Below, piece after piece: positions 51,353-58,640 of a stretch of 64,000 nt of DNA. Location of the stretch: the NCBI RefSeq assembly GCF_003129905.1, contig NZ_QFFM01000006.1:1-64000 (forward strand), in the 5' to 3' direction. The notes beneath the pieces are model-generated. The model was not told the origin of the DNA and did not search any database. It saw only the letters and a program-made list of their open reading frames with translations. A program made the translations under genes and the position numbers. The stretch comes from Bifidobacterium callitrichidarum. GTDB lineage: Bacteria > Actinomycetota > Actinomycetes > Actinomycetales > Bifidobacteriaceae. Each line of letters starts with the position of its first letter. Position 1 is the first letter of the stretch.

Positions 51353-53367
51353 GCGACGCGAAGCAGAACTTCAAGAACCGCAAGCCGGGCATGGGCAAGC
51401 CGGCACCCGGCACTACCAAGCGCATCTTCGGCTACATCATGCAATACCGCTGGCGTGTGATGGCCATCGTGGCATGCATCCTCGTGGGTGCCGCCGCCCA
51501 GGCCGGCTCCGCGCTGTTCCTCCAGTCCCTCATCGACACGTACATCCTGCCGATGGTGGGCGCCAAGAATCCCGATTGGGGCCCGCTGCTCCGCGCCATC
51601 ACGCTTATGGGCTGCCTGTACCTGGCCGGCATCGTGGCGAGCTGGCTGTGGCAGTGGCTCATCGTGACCGTCGAGCAGGGCACGCTCAAGAAGATCCGCG
51701 ACGACATGTTCGCCCACCAGCAGCACCTGCCGATTCGCTACTTCGACACCAACGAACACGGCGACATCATGAGCCGCTACACCAACGACACCGATACGCT
51801 GCGTCAGGCCATTAGCCAGTCGTTCCCGCAGATGTTCGCCTCGCTGATCTCCGCGATCGCGGCCGTCATCTCCATGTTGTGGCTCTCCGTGCCGATCACC
51901 CTGTTCGTGCTGCTGTTCACCGTGCTGCTGTTCTTCATCGTGCGCGTGGTCGTCTCCCGCGCCGGCCGCTACTTCGTCAAGCAGCAGCAGTGGCTGGGCG
52001 ACGTGAACGCCTTCGTAGAGGAATCCGTGAACGGCCAGAAGGTCATCAAGGTCTTCAACCACGAGGACGCCACGCAGGACACCTTCGACAAGAAGAACCA
52101 GGAACTGTTCGAGGCCTCCGCCGAAGCGAACACCTGGGGCAACGTCACGATGCCGATCGTGGGCAACATGGGCTACATGCTCTACATCCTGCTCGCCATC
52201 GTCGGAGGCGCCATGGCGCTCGCCGGCGTGGGCAACTTCGGCCTGTCCGGCTTCGGCTCGCTCACCCTCGGCACGCTGATTTCGCTGCTCACGCTCTCAC
52301 GTTCGTTCATCAACCCGCTCGGCCAGGTCTCCATGCAGCTCAACATGGTGATGATGGCCCTCGCCGGTGCCTCCCGCATCTTCGCGCTGATGGACGAGCC
52401 CGTGGAGCAGGACGGCGGCACCGTGACGCTGGTGAACGTCGAGCTCGGCGAGGACGGCCGCACCATGACCGAAGTGGACCATGAGACCGGACACTGGGCG
52501 TGGAAGCGCGAGGCCGGCGACGACGGCACCCGTTCCCTCAAGGCCGCCGAAAAGCTGCGCGGTTCCGCCCGTGAGGTGGCCATCAAGGCCAAGGAGCAGG
52601 CAATCACCTCCCCGGACGGCCGGTACACGCTGCTCAGGGGCGACGTGCGCTTCACCAACGTAACCTTCGGCTACAACCCGGACAAGCCGGTCCTGCATGA
52701 CATCACCTGGTTCGCCAAGCCCGGCCAGAAGGTGGCATTGGTCGGTGCGACTGGTGCCGGCAAGACCACGGTGACCAACCTCATCAACCGCTTCTACGAC
52801 ATCCAGGAAGGCCAGATCCTCTACGACGGCATCTCCGTGGCCGGTATCAGGAAGCCTGACCTGCGCCGCTCGCTGGGCATCGTGCTCCAGGATGTGAACC
52901 TGTTTACCGGTACCGTGATGGACAACATCCGCTACGGCCGTCTGAACGCCACGGACGAAGAATGCATCGAGGCGGCCAAGCTGGTGAACGCGGACAGCTT
53001 CATCCGCATGCTGCCCAACGGCTACCAGACCGTGCTCGCCGGCGACGGCTCCGGCCTGTCCCAGGGCCAGCGCCAGCTCATCTCGATCGCTCGCGCCGCC
53101 GTGGCCGACCCGCCCGCGCTGATTCTCGACGAGGCCACGTCCTCCATCGATACCCGTACCGAGGAAGTGGTGCAGGCCGGCATGGACGCACTGATGAAGG
53201 GCCGCACGGTCTTTGTGATCGCCCACCGCCTGTCCACCGTGCGCAACTCCGATGTGATTATGGTCCTCGACCACGGCAACATCATCGAGCGCGGCTCCCA
53301 CGACGAGCTCATCGCCCAGAAGGGCGAGTACTACCAGCTCTACACCGGCGCGGTGGAACTGGAGTAG
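51349..53367 (+). CDS. ABC multidrug exporter, half-transporter B (catalytic ATP site)
   Basis: A 672-residue partner of the previous gene: N-terminal membrane domain, then a ~70-residue charged insertion (residues ~360-430, HWAWKREAGDDG, AREVAIKAKEQA) before the nucleotide-binding domain. The Walker A is canonical (GATGAGKT, Lys472), Walker B has the catalytic Glu595 (LILDEATSS), and the signature is LSQGQ (570-574) instead of LSGGQ. The altered signature completes the degenerate site with subunit A, as expected for a heterodimer. It exports drugs, bile acids or similar toxic amphiphiles. Confidence 0.92.
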   Translation: MSDAKQNFKNRKPGMGKPAPGTTKRIFGYIMQYRWRVMAIVACILVGAAAQAGSALFLQSLIDTYILPMVGAKNPDWGPLLRAITLMGCLYLAGIVASWLWQWLIVTVEQGTLKKIRDDMFAHQQHLPIRYFDTNEHGDIMSRYTNDTDTLRQAISQSFPQMFASLISAIAAVISMLWLSVPITLFVLLFTVLLFFIVRVVVSRAGRYFVKQQQWLGDVNAFVEESVNGQKVIKVFNHEDATQDTFDKKNQELFEASAEANTWGNVTMPIVGNMGYMLYILLAIVGGAMALAGVGNFGLSGFGSLTLGTLISLLTLSRSFINPLGQVSMQLNMVMMALAGASRIFALMDEPVEQDGGTVTLVNVELGEDGRTMTEVDHETGHWAWKREAGDDGTRSLKAAEKLRGSAREVAIKAKEQAITSPDGRYTLLRGDVRFTNVTFGYNPDKPVLHDITWFAKPGQKVALVGATGAGKTTVTNLINRFYDIQEGQILYDGISVAGIRKPDLRRSLGIVLQDVNLFTGTVMDNIRYGRLNATDEECIEAAKLVNADSFIRMLPNGYQTVLAGDGSGLSQGQRQLISIARAAVADPPALILDEATSSIDTRTEEVVQAGMDALMKGRTVFVIAHRLSTVRNSDVIMVLDHGNIIERGSHDELIAQKGEYYQLYTGAVELE

Positions 53368-53403
53368 CTCGGTTCGGACAGGAGTCCATCCGTCGAGTAG
53401 ATT

Positions 53404-53445
53404 CCCAAGGCTCCCTTTGGTCGGCAGAGTCCGGCTGAGGGGAGT
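53404..53445. repeat. Interspersed palindromic repeat (degenerate copy)
   Basis: AAGGCTCCCTTTGGTCGGCA with GAGTCCGGCTGAGGGGAGTC resembles the short palindrome family, with several changes. It follows the exporter stop. Confidence 0.55.
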
Positions 53446-53532
53446 CTTGTCATATCCGCGCGCCAATATGTGTACACGCTACACTGATGATGTCTCGCAG
53501 TCGCGGGAATGAACCGAGAAGGTAAAACATTT

Positions 53533-53682
53533 ATGAGAATGCCCCGCATTTGCGGGGATTATGACTTATCCGATGTCACCGGATGGTATTCGGAAGAGAA
53601 GATAAAAAAATTAAAGGATTTCGAACACTTATTTGAATATCTGTCATCGAATCGTCAAAATTGTGACAGCTTACGGATATGA
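53533..53682 (+). CDS. Possible 49-residue small protein
   Basis: An ATG at 53533, preceded by GAGAAGG with long spacing, opens a frame of 49 codons reading MRMPRICGDYDLSDVTGWYS, then a Lys/Glu-rich stretch (EEKIKKLKDFEHLFEYL). It is far more AT-rich than neighbouring genes and its stop codon lies in the left arm of a terminator hairpin. I recognise no family. It could be a real small protein, a remnant of a transferred gene, or chance. Confidence 0.3.
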   Translation: MRMPRICGDYDLSDVTGWYSEEKIKKLKDFEHLFEYLSSNRQNCDSLRI

Positions 53683-53729
53683 GTGTGCCCCGACGAAGAA
53701 TCGATTTCGTCGGGGCACACTCATATCCG
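53674..53729. terminator. Bidirectional terminator hairpin
   Basis: Perfect 24-bp inverted repeat: 53674-53697 (begins CGGATATGAGTGTGCCCC) with 53706-53729, 8-nt loop. It lies 15 bases beyond the methyltransferase stop on the minus strand. Confidence 0.8.
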
Positions 53730-53743
53730 CAAGCGAATCGCGC

Positions 53744-54472
53744 CTACTTCTCCGCCACGATGGCGACGTAGCCGCCCTTGGTGTAGCCTTCGGTCGGCTC
53801 CTCGACGCCGCGGTTGGTGTAGACCGGGTTGGCCACGAGCGTCTGGGCGTACTTCAGGTTCTTCAGACCGAGCTGGTCGGTCAGGATGCCGATCTTCTCC
53901 TCGGTGGTGTGCCAGTACGCGGACTTTGCAAGCTCGATGGGGTAGGGGAGCTCGGGCATCGTGCCCTCAAGCTCATGGCTGGAATAGCCGTCCTGCACGG
54001 AGGCGAGCAGGTACATGAGACCGTAGGCGCTTTCCTTCGGCACATCGATGAGAACGAGCTTGCCGCCGCTCTTCAGTGCGTCGAGGCAGTTGCGATACGC
54101 GACGGTCAGATCGGGGATGTAGCTGGAGCTGCCGTTGAAGTAGATCACGTCGTACGCATCCGCTGGCAGGTCGGCGGTTTCGGCGGTGCCGATCTGCACC
54201 TCCATGCCGCGCTTGCGGGCGATGGCCGCCATATCCTCGGACGGTTCCACGCCCTCGGTGACGGTCAGGCCGTACTCATCCTTGAGCGCCTTCTCGAACA
54301 GGCCGCTGCCGCAGCCGACGGACAGGATTCTGGAGTCGGAGCCGTCTCCGGCGACCCCGGCCAGGTCAAGGGAGAGCTTGAGCAGCTTGAGTTCGCTGAG
54401 GAACACGTTCTCGTTGGCGATGAACCAGCTGTCGTAGTCCGCTGCGTATCCGTCGAATTTGGCCTTGGTCAT
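53744..54472 (-). CDS. Class I SAM-dependent methyltransferase
   Basis: A 242-residue methyltransferase. Motif I reads ILSVGCGSGLFEKAL near residue 49, motif II VEPSEDMAAIARKRGM near 77, and DVIYFNGSSSYIPDL near 107 follows. The start MTKAKFDGYAADYDSWF is typical of methyltransferases of small molecules. The substrate is unknown. AAAGGAATC precedes the ATG. It is convergent with the exporter operon. Confidence 0.88.
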   Translation of the reverse strand: MTKAKFDGYAADYDSWFIANENVFLSELKLLKLSLDLAGVAGDGSDSRILSVGCGSGLFEKALKDEYGLTVTEGVEPSEDMAAIARKRGMEVQIGTAETADLPADAYDVIYFNGSSSYIPDLTVAYRNCLDALKSGGKLVLIDVPKESAYGLMYLLASVQDGYSSHELEGTMPELPYPIELAKSAYWHTTEEKIGILTDQLGLKNLKYAQTLVANPVYTNRGVEEPTEGYTKGGYVAIVAEK

Positions 54473-54972
54473 GGCGATTCCTTTACTCCGTGTGCTTCAC
54501 GAGTGCATCATGAAGCACTTCGTGGGTTGTGCCGCGCGCATTCGTCATCCGCATGCGAAACAGCCCGTTATCGTTACTGCGGCCAGAGCACCGAAAGCAC
54601 CGGATCACCGCTTCGTAACCCGAACCTTCGCGGAACAACACGTTGCTTCCCTACGCGAGCATTGTCTCACAGGTTCAAAGGGTCCCAAACGGTCTCAGCG
54701 AAATCGCTCCCCTAGCCGCATCCCAGTCTAGCCATGCCGGACGCGATTGGGAAGGTTCCGGTTCCGGTCCCGAGTGTCGCCGGGCCGAGATCCGTCACCC
54801 CGAAGCCGCTATCAGGGAACACCCTTACGGGGTGCGCACTCTGAACGTTCGCACTAGACTTGCTGGAAAACGTGCGAGAAAGAAACGTCACCGCGGTTCA
54901 TTCCGCGGCATGATTCGGCCTCAATCGCATGGAACGTCCGCCAATGGCGACGAACGAGAGAAGAAGGTGCGT
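54473..54972. other. Gene-free region before ABC ATPase
   Basis: This 500-bp region between divergent genes has no supported gene. A TAGACT -10-like box (54857-54862) lies within it, without a clear -35. An open frame extends leftward from the ABC gene but has no coding similarity. Confidence 0.45.
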
Positions 54973-55725
54973 GTGCCCCGACCCATCATCGAAGTGAGAA
55001 ACCTACGCAAGGAGTACCCCGTCGAGGACGAGACGGTGGTGGCGCTCGACCGCGTGAACCTCGCCATACCCCAGGGCCAGATCTGCTGCATCTTCGGCGA
55101 ATCCGGCTCCGGCAAATCCACCCTGCTCAACCAGCTCGCCGGCATGGAGAGACCCACGCGCGGCGGCGTGCGCATCGGGGGAGTGCCGGTCAGCAAACTC
55201 AGCGAACGCGAGCTCGCCGCCTTCCGGCAGAAGCATCTCGGATTCGTGTTCCAGTCGTACAACCTCCTGCCGAACCTCACAGCCGTGGAGAACGTGGCCA
55301 TGCCGCTTATGTTCCGCGGCGTGCCCAAGGAGCAGCGAGAACGCGCGGCCCGCGGCGTCCTGAAGCGCGTGGGACTCGGCCATCGTCTCGGCCACTATCC
55401 AAGGCAGATGTCCGGCGGACAGCAGCAGCGCGTCGGCATCGCACGCGCGTTCGTGACCAAGCCGGAAGTGGTGTTCGCCGACGAACCCACCGGCAACCTC
55501 GATTCCAAAACCAAGGCCGAGGTCATGGACATGATCTGCGCGTTCGCCCGCGACTTCAACCAGACCATCGTGCTGGTCACGCACGATCCGCAGATGGCGT
55601 CCTACGCCGATCGCATCGTCACGTTGTTTGACGGCAAGATCGTCGACGACCGGCTCAACCAGCCCGCATCATCCGTACCATCCATCGTCCCGTCCACCCC
55701 AGCAGTTCAAGGAGCTGACCGATGA
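54973..55725 (+). CDS. ABC transporter ATP-binding protein (MacB/LolD-type)
   Basis: A ~250-residue ATPase. Walker A GESGSGKSTLLNQLAGME, Q-loop FVFQSYNLLPNLTAVENV, signature MSGGQQQRVGIARAF, Walker B VVFADEPTGNLD, and switch His in VLVTHDP are all canonical; the PTGNLD form is typical of LolD/MacB/FtsE ATPases. A Pro/Ser-rich tail follows residue ~230. The GTG at 54973 is preferred as GAAGG lies six bases before it; GTG 54967 and ATG 54910 are alternatives. It overlaps the next gene by four bases. Confidence 0.9.
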   Translation: MPRPIIEVRNLRKEYPVEDETVVALDRVNLAIPQGQICCIFGESGSGKSTLLNQLAGMERPTRGGVRIGGVPVSKLSERELAAFRQKHLGFVFQSYNLLPNLTAVENVAMPLMFRGVPKEQRERAARGVLKRVGLGHRLGHYPRQMSGGQQQRVGIARAFVTKPEVVFADEPTGNLDSKTKAEVMDMICAFARDFNQTIVLVTHDPQMASYADRIVTLFDGKIVDDRLNQPASSVPSIVPSTPAVQGADR

Positions 55726-56960
55726 AGCACATCACCAACCGCACCCTCGCCGTCATCGTGGCGTTGTTCGCCACACTCGCATTGGCGCTCACCGTCATCT
55801 CCCTGCCGCACTCCGCCTATGCCGTGGATGAGGGCGGCGACTCCTCCCAGGGCGCGGACACCGCCCCCGTGGCAGGACCGGTGCCGAACATCATCGTCAC
55901 CAACTTCACGTACGGCGGCGAATCCGTGCCCGCCGGCTCCGATTTCAACCTGGACTTCACCTTCCAGAACATGGGACAGGTGGCCGTCTCGAACATGGTG
56001 ATCACCGTGGACGGCGGCGAAAGCTTCGCCATCGCGGGCGGCACGAACACGTTCTACGTGGATTCGCTGTGGGCCGGATACGCCATGACCCAGTCCGTGC
56101 CCATGCAGGCCCTGGCCTCCGCCAAGTCCGGTGCGCAGCCCGTCACCGTGAGCTTCAAATACGAATACGTGGACGCCGGATCTCGCTCCTCGAACCAGTC
56201 CGACATCAAGATCTCCGTGCCCATCAGCCAGCCCGACCGCTTCGAGATCAACGACCCGGTGCTGCCGGACCAGGCCTTCGCCGGCGAGGAGACCACGCTC
56301 ACCATGGAGTACGTGAACAAAGGCAAAGGCGACATCTCGAACGTCGAGGCCACCATGGAGGGCGAGGGCTTCGACGCCACCATGAAGACCCAATACGTGG
56401 GCAATGTGGCCTCTGGCGCCACCGGTTCCATCGGGTACGCCTTCACGCCGCAGGCCTCCGGCGAGCTGGATGCCAAGCTCAAGATCACCTACGAGGATTC
56501 GGACGGCCAGACCAAGACCAAGGAATTCCCGGTCAAGCTCACCGTCAGCGATCCGATGCCCGTGGATGACGGCGGTGTGGTCGATCCGAACGCGAACGTG
56601 GACGCCAATCAGGGCGTGCCGTGGTGGGTGTGGGTCGTGGCCGTGGTGGTCGTGGCCGGCGTGATCGTGCTGATCGTCGTGATCGTGCGCCGCAAGCGCA
56701 GGAAGAAGGCCAAGGACGATATCGATGAGGAGTGGGACGACTGGGCCGGTTCCGGCGACGGTGATTCCGCCAGCGGAGCCCGTCAGGTCAAGTCCGATAG
56801 TGACGGGTCCGTCAATACGACCGGTGCGACCGATGCCGTGACCGGTGCGTCGGGCAGCAGCGACACTGCTGCCACCCAGGTCATCGCGCCTGCCGCGAAC
56901 GGTACCGAGCAGGACAAGCCGGGCAAGTCTCGCTTCTCCGGTCCGTTCCACAAGGCCTGA
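55722..56960 (+). CDS. Secreted membrane-anchored protein with tandem Ig-like/CARDB-like domains
   Basis: A 412-residue protein with a signal peptide (LAVIVALFATLALALTVISL, cleaved after AYA), two similar extracellular domains (residues ~50-170, ~180-285; NFTYGGESVPAGSDFNLDFT and DPVLPDQAFAGEETTLTMEY), a Pro/Asp linker, and a transmembrane helix WWVWVVAVVVVAGVIVLIVV near residue 303. A Lys/Arg cluster (RRKRRKKAK) and an acidic, Ser/Thr-rich cytoplasmic tail follow. Encoded between the ATPase and the MacB-type permease, it likely is an extracellular accessory of that ABC system, taking the place of a membrane-fusion protein. Function is inferred. Confidence 0.75.
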   Translation: MKHITNRTLAVIVALFATLALALTVISLPHSAYAVDEGGDSSQGADTAPVAGPVPNIIVTNFTYGGESVPAGSDFNLDFTFQNMGQVAVSNMVITVDGGESFAIAGGTNTFYVDSLWAGYAMTQSVPMQALASAKSGAQPVTVSFKYEYVDAGSRSSNQSDIKISVPISQPDRFEINDPVLPDQAFAGEETTLTMEYVNKGKGDISNVEATMEGEGFDATMKTQYVGNVASGATGSIGYAFTPQASGELDAKLKITYEDSDGQTKTKEFPVKLTVSDPMPVDDGGVVDPNANVDANQGVPWWVWVVAVVVVAGVIVLIVVIVRRKRRKKAKDDIDEEWDDWAGSGDGDSASGARQVKSDSDGSVNTTGATDAVTGASGSSDTAATQVIAPAANGTEQDKPGKSRFSGPFHKA

Positions 56961-56974
56961 CGAAAGGCCTTGCC

Positions 56975-58465
56975 ATGCGATTCGGCGATATTCTGCGACT
57001 ATGCCGCCAGAACCTCTGGCGGCGCAAATCCCGCACCATCCTGACCGTGCTCGGCGTGATCGTGGGCTGCTGCTCCATCGTGCTCATGGTCTCCCTGGCC
57101 CAGGGCATCAACGAGCGTAACGAGCAGACGCTCAAGCAGATGGGCGACCTGTCCATCGTGACCGTGTACATGAACGGCGGCGGCACGGTGAACACCGGTT
57201 CGGGCACCGAAACCATCAAACTGGACGACAAGGCCATCGAATCCTTCCGTCAGATCGAAGGCGTCTCCGGCGTGACCCCGATGATGAACTTCCCGTACAA
57301 CGCCACGCTCAAGGCGGGTGCAGGCGGCAGATACGTCGCCGACTACGTGCAGATCATGGGCATCGACATGGATCAGTTCGAGCGGATGGGCTACAAGCTT
57401 AAGGACGGTGTCATGCCCGCCAAGGACGGGCAGGTGCTGATCGGCGAATGGACCGCCTACGACTTCATGGACATGCTCAAGGGCGGCGATATGCGCTATG
57501 CCAACCGCGGCGACGGCAGCTACTCCTGCACCTACAACGAGGCCACCGGCGAATGCGAGGAGCCTGAGGATCAGGAGCCGTTCTTCGACCCGATGAAGAC
57601 GCAGATCACGCTTGTGACCGGCGCCGACTACCAGGGCGACCCGTCCACCATGCAGATGTACGGCAACATGGGCGGCACTGGCACGCAATCCGAGACGGTG
57701 AGCCTTGATCTGAACGTTTCCGGCGTCGTCAAGGCGGACGGCAACAAGGGTTACGCCACCTCCAGCGGACTGGTCATGAGCGTCGACGATCTCAAGGCGC
57801 TGATCGCCAAGGTGAACCCGTCCGCCGCCAAACAGGGCACCACCTACGATCAGGTGCTGGTGAAGGCCGCCGACCTGACCTCCGTGCCCGAGGTGGAGTC
57901 GCAGCTCAAATCCATGGGCTATGAAACCTACTCCTACGAGGACATGCGCAAGTCCATGGAGGAGCAGACGCGCAGCATCCAGATCATCCTGGGCGGCATC
58001 GGCGCGGTGTCCCTCCTGGTGGCTGCCATCGGCATCGCCAATACGATGGTCATGTCCGTGACCGAACGCACGCGCGAAATCGGCATCATGAAGGCGCTCG
58101 GCTGCTATGTGCGCGACATCCGCGTGATGTTCCTGACGGAGGCCGGCGCGATCGGCTTCTTCGGCGGGCTCATCGGCTGCGTGCTGAGCGGGCTGATATC
58201 ACTGGGCATCAACCTGATAGGCATGACGTACTTCGCGTCGATGTATGGCGTCAGCACGAACGACACCGAATCGCTCTCGTTCGGGGAACGATTCTGGCAG
58301 GCGCTGACCGGCGGTGAAGATGTGACGCGCTTCTCGGTGATCCCATGGTGGCTGTTCCTCTTCGCTATCCTGTTCTCCACGCTGATCGGCCTGCTCTTCG
58401 GCTTCGGCCCCGCCAATAAGGCCGTGAAGATCCCCGCCTTGGACGCCATCAAGAACAGCGAGTGA
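56975..58465 (+). CDS. ABC transporter permease (MacB/FtsX-type)
   Basis: A 496-residue permease. An N-terminal membrane segment (ILTVLGVIVGCCSIVLMVSL) precedes a large extracellular domain (~residues 50-320), then three C-terminal segments beginning at IILGGIGAVSLLVAAIGIAN. The ERTREIGIMKALGCYVRDIR motif couples to the ATPase and is characteristic of MacB/FtsX proteins. It is 14 bp downstream of the previous gene. Such systems export peptides, lipoproteins or antibiotics, or transmit force rather than moving a solute. Confidence 0.9.
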   Translation: MRFGDILRLCRQNLWRRKSRTILTVLGVIVGCCSIVLMVSLAQGINERNEQTLKQMGDLSIVTVYMNGGGTVNTGSGTETIKLDDKAIESFRQIEGVSGVTPMMNFPYNATLKAGAGGRYVADYVQIMGIDMDQFERMGYKLKDGVMPAKDGQVLIGEWTAYDFMDMLKGGDMRYANRGDGSYSCTYNEATGECEEPEDQEPFFDPMKTQITLVTGADYQGDPSTMQMYGNMGGTGTQSETVSLDLNVSGVVKADGNKGYATSSGLVMSVDDLKALIAKVNPSAAKQGTTYDQVLVKAADLTSVPEVESQLKSMGYETYSYEDMRKSMEEQTRSIQIILGGIGAVSLLVAAIGIANTMVMSVTERTREIGIMKALGCYVRDIRVMFLTEAGAIGFFGGLIGCVLSGLISLGINLIGMTYFASMYGVSTNDTESLSFGERFWQALTGGEDVTRFSVIPWWLFLFAILFSTLIGLLFGFGPANKAVKIPALDAIKNSE

Positions 58466-58475
58466 TGGCTTTTTC

Positions 58476-58622
58476 TTGGCTCCCCTTGAAGGACATTGCC
58501 GTGAAGCAAACAGCAGGGCTGTTTGTAGGCAATGTGCGAGACGATAGTCGAGCCGGCAAAATGCGAACGAAGTTCACCATGATTGCTGATGAGCTGGCGG
58601 CGAAGCCGACTAAGGGGTAGTC
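58476..58622. repeat. Interspersed palindromic repeat split by a hairpin insert
   Basis: The left part TTGGCTCCCCTTGAAG (58476-58491) and the right part GAGCTGGCGGCGAAGCCGAC (from 58589) form one repeat unit. Between them lie ~95 bp including ATTGCC (58495-58500), AAACAGC-AGG-GCTGTTT (58508-58524) and GGCAAT (58528-58533), a nested hairpin. This hairpin may end the permease transcript. Confidence 0.5.
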
Positions 58623-58640
58623 CAATAGGGTTTGCCGCCT

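Noticed and set aside
54643..54972. N-terminal extension of the ABC ATPase to 54643 or 54910
   Set aside because: The extension has no similarity or ribosome-binding site; the canonical domain starts right after the GTG at 54973.
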